Shown here: positions 21,571 to 32,362 of the stretch, piece after piece
Layout: each line of letters begins with the position of its first letter
Numbering within the stretch: the first letter of the stretch is position 1
Origin: Naematelia aurantialba
Lineage: Eukaryota; Basidiomycota; Tremellomycetes; Tremellales; Naemateliaceae
Direction: 5' to 3'
DNA: 64,000 nucleotides
Assembly (NCBI GenBank): GCA_021527695.1
Contig: JAKFAO010000002.1
Coordinates: 558,001 to 622,000, forward strand
Program-made: the position numbers and the translations under genes
Notes under the pieces: model-generated
What the model saw: the letters and a program-made list of their open reading frames with translations, nothing else
Database searches by the model: none
Told to the model about the DNA's origin: nothing

Positions 21571-21681
21571 ACACGGCTGGATTTTCTGAAGTTCAACGTC
21601 CACTTTGACGCCTATTCTGTCGTGGTCTTAACCTATCAAAGCGACAAAGCCTCGATAGAGGCGAGCAGATACTCGCAAAGC

Positions 21682-24600
21682 ATGGCAAAGGCATCTAAGA
21701 AAGCGCTTGGCAAGCGTAAAGCTCCCCCCAGTCAAAATGTCAGTGCAGCATGTCTAGCCCATCGTTCCCTCTCACGTCCCTTAGGCTGCCTCGAAGAAGC
21801 CAAAGCAGGAGCTTGGACCCACAGGCAAGCCGAAGCGTAAACCTGACCAGCCAAAGAAGGTGAAACTGCGGGACCAGAAGATCATCCCGATACCACGGAC
21901 CCAATTCGATACTCGGGAAGACGAGGATGAGGAAGAGGGGATCATGGACATGGAGCTTGATGCAGAAGAAGGGCTGCAAGTGGGAGGAGGCGCTGCGAGA
22001 TTCTTGACCGGGCTGGACAGGAATGCTCTTAGTCGGTGAGTTGCGTCCATTCATCTGTTTATGGGAGAGCTCATCAGATAGGTCTACTCGAGAGACGAAG
22101 CGATTACATGCTCTGTCCAAGACCAATGAGCCACTACCGAAAGCCAGACGGAACAAGCTCAAAATCCCCTTTCCAGAGTCTGCCAACATGTCGGCCGACG
22201 ACTTTGACTCTGACGACGAGTTCCCGGAAGATCTCGCATCAGACGTAGATGGCAGTCTCGGTGAGCCCTCCGGGTCGGGCTCAGGATCTGGGTCCGATGA
22301 GGGCGAGGAGCTGGAGAATCTCGGCTCTTCGGGCGACGATGAGGACGAGGACGATAACGATAACAACGACCAAAGCGACATGAACAGTGCTTTCGATGAA
22401 GCTGAAGACGACGAGAGCGACGAGGAGGAAGAGTTCCTCAAACGGCGCAAGGGGAAGAAAGACGAAGAGGCAGAGTATGAGACATCCGGGCGGTCTCGGT
22501 GGGCGGCAAAAGCTGCCAAAGTGGGCACCGATGACGAGCACGTCGAAGTTGGCCGACTGCCGATAAAGCTCCCGACTGGGGAAGTGCAGATGGTCGAAGG
22601 CTCCACACGATTAGCCTTGCCTCCTTCGAAGAAGCCCAAGCGGCCTGAGCCTGAGAGTGACACCGAGGAAGAGGAAGAAGACGAGGAAGACGAGGGCAGT
22701 GACGATGGCGCTCAGGCGGAGCGCATGGCAAACCAGAAGGGTCGGTTTGGACGAATGAACGTTGCCGAGATTGTTGGCACGTCAGGGTGGAAGAACGCCC
22801 AACGCCTCGAAGCTGCCAAAGAGCAGATTGCGATTATAGGCGCAGAGATTCTCGCGGGAGGCGAATTGGTCGATATCGTGAGCAATTTGCATAGCATTAT
22901 CTAGGTCCAGGCTGAGAAACATCAGGCGCCCACGCTCACCCGACTGTCCACATTTGCTCTCCCTACCGTGCCGGCACCTGAAGACCATCAACTCTTGCCT
23001 GTTCCAACATCCATCAGAGGTCTTGCATTTCTGTCACAGCTGGCAGTCTATAAGGACTTGATTCCCGGGTATCGGATCCGACAGCTCACCGAGCTAGAAG
23101 AGTCTGAGAAAGTACGCGAGGAGGTCAGACGGTTACGAGAGGGCGAAAAGATGCTAGTCCGAAGCTATAAGGGGTACCTCAAGATGCTCGAGGGGGAGAT
23201 CAAGCGTCCGTCAAACCCTCGCGGCCAAATGGCAGCAGCGCTGATGTCTGATAGGGAAGACACCGCTTGCAAGCCTATGCTTGAAATGCATGTGCGAACT
23301 CCTCTCGTCTGTCACGCATTTCAACTTTAGCGAGAATATAATGGGGGTTCTGGTGGGGCGGCTAGGGCGGCGAAGCTGGGACGATGTAAGTTGGCTACCC
23401 TGCTTTCACAATATCTGCTAACGGTCGTAGGACGCCGACCTGATTCTGCAAACTTTCATATCGGTGTTTAGGGCCGACTTGACTGCTGTGCACTCGCAGA
23501 CATTGGTGCGGCTGATAGCACGAATGATCAAGGAACGGAAATACCAAGTCCATCCCAATGTGCTTTCGTGCCTACTGCACCTGCGCCTTCGGACGGAGCT
23601 GGACAAGATGAAGGACGGCAAACACAGCCAAAAGGGCAAAGGCAAACGGGATGTGACTGGACAACCGGCGATTTTCAAGAGCGACGTGCGGAGGAAGTGG
23701 CAGACGAAGAACCAAAAAAAGAGGGAGAAGGAGGCCAAGGAGCAGCGCAAGGAGCTGGCCGAGGCAGAGGCCGAGGTCAACCGCGAAGAACGAGCCCAGA
23801 CCGTGAGTGCCGACTGCGACTGCGACTGCATTTGCAACCGCAACCGTCCAGATCCCTTGCAGTGCGTCGGTTTGTTCATAGCTTAATGGGAATTAGCAAA
23901 CCGAGACGCTCAAGAACCTCTTTGTGCTGTATTTCTCCATCATCAAGCACCCGCAGCGATCGCCACTGCTCGCTGCTGCCCTGGAGGGTATCTCGACATT
24001 TGCGCATTTCATCAATGTCGATTTCTTCCGCGACCTGCTTGCGGTCCTGCGGCGTATCGTGCAGGAAGAGCTATACGACGACGCGGCTCCCGACGATCCC
24101 GAGTCGGCTGCGGCGCACGACGGCCCTGTTGGCTCGGGAGAGCGCATGCGTATCCGCTTGCTGGCGATAGCTACCGCGTTTGACCTGCTGTCGGGGCAAG
24201 GTGAAGCGCTCAATATCGATTTGGGGGACTTTATCAACGCGCTCTTTGCGCTCCTTCGTCCCCTGTCGCTTGATACAGGCATCGAGGACCCGCCGTACAA
24301 TCCGTCGTCGTTGCCTGCCACGACCAAACCGATCCGGCCACTCCAGGCCGGCCGACCGCCGCCCAAAGCGCCCGTGCAGGTGCTCTCCACTTCGACGTTG
24401 CTGTTCAGGTGCTTGCACGCCGTGTTCTTTTCGCGCCATACCACGGCGTCGACGGCGACGGCGCCGCCATGGCGCGCAGCAGCATTCGCCAAGCGGCTGA
24501 CAGAGGTCGCGCTGCTCTTGCCTCCCCAGACGGCGCGGCAGGCCGTGGACTTTGTGCGCGCCCTCATGGCGAGGGACAACAAGCTCGAGGGCATGCTGGA

Positions 24601-24769
24601 CAGCGAAGAGCGCATGTTTGACGGCGTGTACAAGGCTGAGCTGGACGATCCGCAGCTCGTCAATGCGTCGGCTACGAGTCTGTACGAGCTCGACATACTC
24701 GCCCGGCGGTACTGGGACAAAGGCGTCAGGGAGGTCGCCGCCAAGCTCAGGGACGGCAAGGTCGTCTAG
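21682..24769 (+). CDS. NOC3: nucleolar complex protein Noc3
   Basis: Noc3 acts with Noc2 in pre-60S ribosome maturation and export, and in yeast also in replication-origin licensing. The N terminus is basic (MAKASKKALGKRKAPPSQN) and is followed by a long acidic region (repeated DDEDEDD and EEEEEDEEDEG). The conserved part starts near 22740 (KGRFGRMNVAEIVGTSGWKN). It contains PTSIRGLAFLSQLAVYKDLI with PGYRIRQLTE, the NOC3 domain signature, then ADLTAVHSQTLVRLIARMIK and VHPNVLSCLLHLRLR. The C-terminal CBF/Mak21 domain reads LLFRCLHAVFFSRH ... YELDILARRYWDKGVREVA. Introns are short, for example one after the acidic exon near 22876. The gene shares a 240-bp divergent promoter with the dioxygenase gene and converges on the RNase H2 gene with 141 bp between stops. 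Confidence 0.93.
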
Positions 24770-24910
24770 GGTGGTGGACTCTTACACGACGTTGCCTCAC
24801 CTCTAGGCCAACAGCCTTCCTGCCTTCTTGTTTGAGTAGACATGCATGCATTGTCCCGACGCAGACTACTACAACGTATACCCCTCTACCTGCCGGAATA
24901 CACCTAGAGG

Positions 24911-26942
24911 CTAGAGCTCACCCACACCTGAGACACCGAGATCTCGCCACATTTTCGGCCTACCAGCGTCTGCATCCGCGCCAAACCAGCTCGCCGCAGA
25001 GGGCTGAGAAGTATCGTCGATCCTATCGGAGCATCAGCGTCTCGCTCTTCGCTGCCATGGCAAGCGGGCAGGCCAATAGCCAGTAGACTATCAGACTGTT
25101 CGATCAGGACTGAAACTCACCATCTGCACTCGACGCCCTGCTTCTCGAGGAGGACTTTGACGGTCGCCCAGCTGAACCGCACGATGCCCTTGTACCCGAA
25201 TACCGGGTCAAGCTGGTCTTGGAGATACGCCTGTGTCCGTGGATCCGAGGGATACCCACTCCCTCTCGTCAGTGTATCCTCCTGGCTTTGTACAGCCTCT
25301 TCAGCTCCCTCGTGTCGCCCCTTGATGTCCTTCCCATCCATGTCCTCCTCCACCTTGGCCGTGGAATCAGCATTGGCAGTGTCGAGAGAGAGCGTCCGGT
25401 ATGAGTCTTCGGGGTCGATCCAGCTGTGAACGTAGCGGTCCCGTGTGACTTTTGCAATAATAGACGCAGCGCTGACGATCTTGAACAGCGAGTCGGCCTT
25501 GGGACAGACCGTGAAGGTGACGGTGGGGAAAATGGCGCTGAGCCGGGCTTGCCACTGCGGCGAGGGTCCGAGAGCGTCGACGTAGCACTGGGTGAGGTTA
25601 GCCCGGGTGTCGAGACAAGAGGACAGGGCATACCTCCTTGATAGGGATATTGCGCTCGAGGGCAGATCGAATGAGGCAGATCGTTGCGTCCTGCTCATCA
25701 GCTGAACGTTCAATGAGGCTGCCGATCGGCCCTGCTCATCCCTCGGCCCTCAACTCCTTCTCCCAGGAGCACCCATATTGTTTTCGTCGCCAGGCTCGAG
25801 GGAGACAGGGAGACAGACTGTCTATGTGTTGGCCTCCCCTCCCTTCCCCAGTTTCGCGCATGACAGGTCGTCGAGCTGGCCACATTCCTTCTTCTTTTCT
25901 GTGATGCTCATGGTCTTGCGCACAACAAACCATTGAGCTTTCACTTCCTTCCCCTGCCCCATCTGGGACATGGGTTGGGAGGTTGAGTGTGACCTACCTC
26001 GGCCTGGTGATTCAGATTGATTGGCACTCTGCGCAACATGCCCGCTGAGATATCCTGTGGCGAAAGCACCGCCGACGAGTAACACAGCGGACTGTGTGTC
26101 GCGAATCCTTCCCATAAGATTTGTCGCGTTTCCGCGGAGAGCGCCTTGGAGTCTAGTGAGATGTCAGCGCGTGCCGGGTCTCGTCGTAGGATGTGACCAA
26201 ACGATCCGGACGCCGATGACTGAGTCTAGGTGGCGGAGTTGCATTAAGGACAGAGAATATTGAATAGCACAGAGGACAGAGGACAGAAGACATCGGACAG
26301 GGAATAGGACGATCAGAGCACGGGATAGAGCACAGTAGAGGAGACGAAAGACCAGCCAGAGCAGGGCAGGGTATCAGGGAGGAGAAGCGAGGGGACGAAC
26401 CATCAAACCCCAGCTGCTCGAGCGTCGGCTGGAAGCTCATAGGACAATAAGCAGCGGCATACACCATCGGCCCAAGCACGGCTACGCGGGGTCGGTATCA
26501 GCGGTGTCACCGTGGCGGAGTACCCGTGAGGCAGGAGTACTTGCGTTACGCCGAGTTGGTGAGACAGAGTAAAGGTGGGAGAGAAGAGGGACTCACGTCC
26601 TCGGCCAGCCTCGTCGATACCCATGATCCATCCTTCCTCTTCCCTCTCCTCGTTCGCTTCTTCCCTCCTCTCCCCTTTCTCCCCTTTCTCTCCTCCTTCC
26701 TCTCCTTCTGCAGGTCGCTGCTCCTGCCTCTGCTGTGTTTGCTCCCGCTCCCGCTCCGGCTCATGCTCGACCTTGCACCTCTTCCGCGACCTCTCGCCCG
26801 CGGTGTTGCCAATGGTATCAGTGTTGGTGCTTGCGATCACGCTCGCACTCGAGCTCGTACTCGCGCTAGTACCCGGGAGAGTCGAGTGAAAGACGTAAGA
26901 GTCGATCAGCGGTGGGATCGGCGTCAAGTCCACTGGATCCAT
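24911..26942 (-). CDS. RNH201: ribonuclease H2 catalytic subunit A
   Basis: RNase H2A cuts RNA in RNA:DNA hybrids and removes misincorporated ribonucleotides. The catalytic start motif [20 protein letters not shown] crosses an intron. DSKALSAETRQILWEGF, ECYVDALGPSPQW (third acidic residue), KADSLFKIVSAASIIAKVTRDR (fourth acid) and GYPSDPRTQAYL follow. The conserved RFSWATVKVLLE leads to VECR. The last exon is recovered by frame: exon end at 25118, intron to 25023, then W-IDDTSQPSAASWFGADAD with stop at 24911, ending MWRDLGVSGVGEL. The N-terminal ~100 residues are an added tail with a Glu/Arg/Lys/Gln-rich stretch that most family members lack. An ACGCGT box lies 158 bp upstream of the start. 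Confidence 0.94.
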
Positions 26943-27412
26943 TTGGCGAGCTCCTTCGTCGCTGCGTGTTATGGGTAGTATCTGAACTGATACCTGACGG
27001 TTGACACCTGATGCCTGATGCCTGATGCTTGATGCTTGATGCTTGGTGCTATGGCTGCTCAGTTACTGGCAACAAAAGCAATGGTGGATCCGACATTCGA
27101 CGCGTTGAGAAATCACGCGCGGTGCACGTTGCGGTGGCGAATGAGCCTCACCGAAGAACTCTCGTCTCCGCTTCATCCAGCTCTATGTGTATGCATTTAT
27201 TCCGACTGAGTTGAATATGGCATCCTCTATCCGCTGACCACGACGCCGTGACACCGCACGGTGGCCACCTTGAAACGATTTGCTGCTCCCTAGATATCCC
27301 AATTCCCAAGCCAGCTCTCCTCCCGCTCCACCCTCCCGATATCTAGCGCTCCACCTACACATAGCTCTAAGTGTCCACGTCAAACTGCGGCCCCCCCCCC
27401 TCCGGAACAACA
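26943..27412. promoter_or_regulatory. RNase H2A promoter / arrestin 3' region
   Basis: The gap is upstream of the RNase H2A start and downstream of the arrestin stop. A 7-bp repeat (TGATGCC/TGATGCT, about seven copies) occupies roughly 26998-27050. ACGCGT, the MluI cell-cycle box, is at 27100-27105. A run of ten or more C lies at 27391-27400, just beyond the arrestin stop. No gene is visible. Confidence 0.45.
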
Positions 27413-30180
27413 CTACACCAGCACAGCCTCCGCCGCTACCTGCTCCGCTACCTGCTCCGCCTCCTCACCGGCCCTGACCTCGGCATCCACCGCCGCCTCA
27501 CTACCAAGGCTCACCAGAGCCGTATCGCTTCTCGGCCGGACAAGCTGGACATGTCCCGTCAACCGCTCTGAATCATCGTACGTCGGTGGCCCGACATTCA
27601 GCGGCGTCACGCCTCCGCCTAGGAACCCCCTCGAGGCAATAGCGTACGACGGGACGCGCGAGATCGGGTCTCCATCCATGTCGCCGTTTCCTGCAAAGCT
27701 CACATGCCCGCCCGCCCCAGCGGCCTGGTTCCGGTCAGGCAGGTTGGTGAATGACACGCTATTGCGACTGAGTCCGCCGCCAGAGTTATCGTGGTGGTGC
27801 GGGTGCGCATGACCGTGGTTGTGGTTGTGGGCATGATTGTGGTTGTGGTTGTGGTTGCCGCTGCCCAAACCCAAGGGATTCAGTCCAGCCTGGGGCGAGT
27901 TGCGCAAGATCGGCTTATTGGCTGACAAAGGTCGCATCCCCTTGAGTGAGCTTGGCAGGTGAAGGAATCCAGTACCACGACGATCAGGCGTCGGCAGCAC
28001 GTTATCAGCGGCTCCGCGATCACGCTCCCGCTCGCCACGCTCAGGACTCGACGCTCGCGAACCACCGCGGGATGGGGCATTGCTAGTCCGCCCTGAACGC
28101 GTGAACGAGTTGCGCCTGCTGACAGGCCGTGACGGGCCGCGGGATATAGGCGGGGTACCATCAGGCGACGACCCGGTCGAGTGCGTCTGCAGCGCACCAA
28201 GGGACAGCAAGAGCTCTGAATCGGCCCACTGCGACAGCTCGCGGCGTGGGGGCACGTCATCGAGTGGGTCCGTGTTGGTCGATACGCGGCTCAATCCGCG
28301 CGTGGGAGACGCAGGCCGCGATGGCGGTCGACTGTGCGGTGGGGTGGCCGAGTGCGGTGAAGGCAAAGGCGTGGCGTGCAGAGAGCGAGGCACAAATGCC
28401 GTGGCGCTGCCAGAGTCGGCGACGGCAACCCGGTCGTAGACGTGATTGTTGTAGCTCGGCAGATCGATCTGTTGCGCGTCGTCGGCTCCTGCGCCGCCGA
28501 AGAGAAGTGCACGCGTAGACGCGCCTGACGTACGTGCCTCGTCGTACAGCGAAGCATCGAGGATGATGATGGGCAAAGCGCATCGCAGCTCGGAAATGTG
28601 TCCGTCGGGGTTGGAAATGGAGCAAGACCATTTGAGTTTATGCGTGACAAAGATGGGGTGTACGGAATGCGACGGCGTCGTGAACGGCGGGATTGGAATG
28701 GTGAACGCGGTGTTGACCTCGTCGTCGCCAATCTCGACGTCGTCTTCCTCTTCCCCATTCGGCGCTGCAGCCTGCGAAGAGCCGGCTTCGCCCTGGGCCG
28801 GGAAGTAGCTGTCCTCTGGCCGGGGGACTCGTGGCACACGGATGGGACTCGGTGGTCGGCTCGCAGCCCGCGAGTGGGTCGCCGACGAATAGCCTGCTTC
28901 GATTAGGTGTACTGGTGGCCGTATATGTTCTTCCGAAACAAGATACGCCTTTCCGTTCCTGAGCTCGTGTTTGACGCTGGCTGCTACTCGAGAGTCTGGA
29001 TGGGACGAGTGTCGGGTATGCACAAGCGTGTACTCTTTGATCACCGACGTCACCGTCAACACCTTGACGCCCTTTGCCAGCGGCATAAACTTGACGGCCA
29101 CGGGGATATCATCGCCTGCCGCGTATGCCTTGAATGGCAATGTGAGGGCGTACATGATCTTGCCCGGCCAAGTGTTCTCAATCTCGAGTGTCTGGTTGAA
29201 TTCGAGGGCCTCGGGCGTGTAAGTGCGTTGCAGGGTGAACGACTTGGAGGCGTGCAAGTTGGATGCAAAGCCAGAGCGGATCACATTGACGCGGAGCCTG
29301 TAGTTGATAATGCCGTCGCCCGTGTACGTGTGGATCGACGACGGTAAGTTGCCATCGAGCATGAGCGAAAAGGGGAACGAGTGGTGGCCGGCCTTGAGCG
29401 TGTGCGTGTGCCGCTTATCGCCCGCTAGGAACGACCAGTCGTGATGCATCACGGGGTGGGTGAAGTGATGGTTCCGCGAGCCGGTCCTGTGGGCGTCAGC
29501 GGCGGCCAATTGCAATGAAAGTAGTGACTGCGGCATGGCAGCAAAAGGTGACATGATGCGCTCCAGGGCACAGATTGCGGCTAGGACCAGGAAGGGTAGT
29601 GCAGCTAGTCAGGACCCGGATTAAAAACTTACCCAACACCCTCTGAGAACTGGACTTTGGCCTTGCCCAAGAGCGACATGTTGATCTCCTTGATATTAGC
29701 CGCCTCGGGGAGGTTGAGATCGACGTGGCCGGAGAGGTATGCTGGGGCCATATCTCCCCCTTGACCACGCATGACAAGTGTGTCCGAGTCGAGGACAATC
29801 TCGACTGGCGAGGCGACATACCCGCCTGCGCCGCCGCCAGCATACCCCCCTCCTGGGGTTAAGGCTCCCGAGCTGCCGCCCCACATCTCCGAGTTGGAGG
29901 TGTAAGGCCCATACGCTGGCGTGCTGGGCGCTGAAGCGCCACTGGCGCTCTGCGAGGTCCCAAAGTAGTCGCTTAGCCTGTCGCGATCGGTCGAATCGAT
30001 CGTGCTATGCCGGGACTGAGCATGTGAGGAATGCGACCCGGCCGAGCCGGGCGTGGTTGCGTTGTGACTTGTGGTGGCGCTGACGGTGGGCAGTGGGATT
30101 CGGGTGCTCCGGGCAGGCGATGAGGGGCGGGATGAAGGAGCGGACGAGGTCGCGAGACCATGAGAGTACCAGTGAGGCAT
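27413..30180 (-). CDS. alpha-arrestin (ART family) ubiquitin-ligase adaptor
   Basis: Alpha-arrestins bridge plasma-membrane transporters to the Rsp5-type HECT ligase for endocytosis. Two exons (30180-29632 approx. and about 29486-27413) join as SEGVG-TGSRNHHF. The arrestin N domain includes SPVEIVLDSDTLVMRGQGGD and HVDLNLPEAANIKEINMSLL, then SFPFSLMLDGNLPSSIHTYT and INYRLRVNVIRSGF. The C domain includes YALTLPFKAYAAGDDIPVAV and VTSVIKEYTLVHTR. The long C-terminal tail is disordered and holds a PPTY motif (GPPTYDDSERL), the PPxY type bound by Rsp5 WW domains, plus LPSY. A His/Asn-rich run (NHNHNHNHAHNHNHGHAH) is odd. The Ser-rich N-terminal ~100 residues precede the fold. It resembles the Rod1/Art-type group; the exact orthologue is not certain. 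Confidence 0.9.
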
Positions 30181-32362
30181 GTTGGGCGACTTGTGGACCG
30201 GTTATGTTTGCCGAGATACAAAGGAGGGGGGGAAGGAGGGAAGGAGGGAAGGAAGGAAGGAAGGAAGGCAGGACGGAAAGAAGGAAAGGTAAGGAGGAAC
30301 CCCCTTGCAGTCGAGATCCAAGGGCGTATGGCTAGTCCAACCCAGTCCGCCTTCCGTCTTTCGTCTTGTCCAACACTACTCGGTCTGCGTCGAGAACCAA
30401 GGTTGTGGTGGTTGGTTGTACAGTATGGGAGCCGAAAATTCCCACGTCGTGATCGTATCGAGCGCCGCCGTCGCTGCCAGTCTGAATCGCGAGATTGCGG
30501 ATTGCGGAAAGCGGAGCGCAGAGGGAAACTGAGCACGTGCAAGAGTCCTTATCTGCGTCGTCGGGGCGCAGAATGGACGTGGATACTCGCTCTCTCTCTC
30601 TGTGTCTGTCTACTGGGATGTACAAGGATGAGCAACGACAGCAGAAGAGTACGAGCAACGATGCGATGTCTCTTGGGTGCATGCAAAGACGTTATCTGCC
30701 GAATCAGGGGGATGCATACGCCATGGGGTAAAAATTCGACGCCAATCCAGCCAACCAAAATCACGCGCTCGTGACGTCGCCGGTGGAAAAACTATGAAGA
30801 TTTTGTAGCATCCGGTGGATTCCCAGGGCTCTGGCAGAGCAGAGCAGCCAGGATAAGTAGACGCAGTAGACGCAGTAGCCGTAGCGGTGGCAGCAGCAGC
30901 AGCAGCACCACCAGCAGCAAGACCGAGGTGGACGGAGAGCAGCCTGGCTGCCGGGCAGTTTTGAGAGAGGGAAAATTAAAGCAGAATTAGCTTTACGGTA
31001 CCGGGTGTTTTTGATTGGCACCACGACGTGGCTGGCGGGCGATGGGCGGCTGTGGCGGTGGTGGCGGTGATCGAATCGGCTTGGCCAGAGGTCTGGACCT
31101 AGCTGCTACCTGCATCCTGCTGCGACTATGCGATTCTCATTGTTCGCTGGGACGGGCAACTGCCGGCAGAGTGCGGTTGTCCCTTACCCCCTTGGATGTG
31201 ACGGTAGATTCTCACCTGAGATTTCTTTCCCACTGATCACTGCTCTCCCTCGTCGCTGTGGATTTTGCTTGCGCGGCCATGGCCAATGCCGCCGCAGCTC
31301 CCGCACCGCCGTCTGCTACTATGCATGTCTTTTCGGCCGCGCCGGCGGCTGCACTGCAGTGCGGGTAGACGGCACACGGCAGATGAGCAGACGCCGGAGG
31401 GGCAGACGGCAGACAGGCACACCAGCTTAAGCGAGAGCCTTGAGAGTAACACTGGCTACAAGTTCTTCAGCCCGGACGAGCACGGAGGACGCGGGAACCA
31501 AGCAACTTGTGCTCGGCTTGCCGCGTAGCTTTGCTGAGACTCCGATGGTATGTCCAGTTCCTTGCGCCGCGCCTCACGCCCTAGGCTCTATGGTCTGCAT
31601 TTACGGTCTACGGTCTACGCTCTGCGTCTACACCCTTCGAGACCGCAGTCGAATTGTCCAGTCTTAACTAGGTTTCACTTATCCTAATAAATTTTGACCA
31701 GGAATATCAAAATATCCTGGGCCAGACGCGCCTTGATATCCATCCATGTTTAAGGTAGGGTGGGCGGCAGTGCTTCACTATACCGCTTTATCACTGCCCG
31801 CTGCACGCTTCACTGCTTCATCTGCCGAGTACATGATGTAATCGTGTGCCTGCTGGCGTACTCTGTGACTGCGTATAGTGACAGGTGTCACTTGCGTGCA
31901 TGATCTTCGTGCGCACTACTTGCGACCACTCGATAGTCATCGTCACGCTGCAGTCATCCTCGCTATTAGGCACTAGGCACAGCACCGCAGGCGGCCCCAC
32001 CGCCAATCTCCGCTCCTACCAAAGCACACTCTCCGTTCATCGCCAAGATGCCCAGTGCTCCGCCTCTGCACCTTACTTATACCACTTTCAGAGTGTTGCT
32101 CGATATTTAATGGCAGTCTTCACTGCTCGATGCTATATGCTCACACACCTGCCCAAGGACTATCTGGCTCCGCCCAACACCGATCGCTCTACTCACTCGT
32201 TCACTGAACACCTACACCGCCTAGCCAAACAGAGATATGCATATGATGCGATTTTGCAGAAACCCTCCCCACTCCCATTCCCATTCCCATTCCCATCACT
32301 CAAACCCATTAATCCTCAATCTCCAGCCGGCATCGCCAGCCCGTTGGACCTCCAGCACGGGA
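30181..32362. promoter_or_regulatory. 2.2-kb arrestin upstream region
   Basis: This is the largest gene-free stretch. At 30220-30290 there is a GGAA/GGGA tract, which reads as CCTT on the arrestin sense strand and probably lies in its leader. A CAG run lies at about 30890-30915. An AT-rich island with TAATAAATTTTG and ATATCAAAATATCC is at 31670-31760. A CCCATT repeat is at 32271-32300. None of the small open frames resembles a known protein. The long upstream region suggests complex regulation of the arrestin gene; a lineage-specific small gene cannot be excluded. Confidence 0.45.

Noticed and set aside
21740..22663. 307-codon minus-strand Ser-rich frame
   Set aside because: Antisense to the acidic Asp/Glu region of NOC3, which produces poly-Ser on the other strand.
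27391..27400. Poly-C run after the arrestin stop
   Set aside because: A short homopolymer in the 3' region; no functional reading supported and it may include sequencing error.
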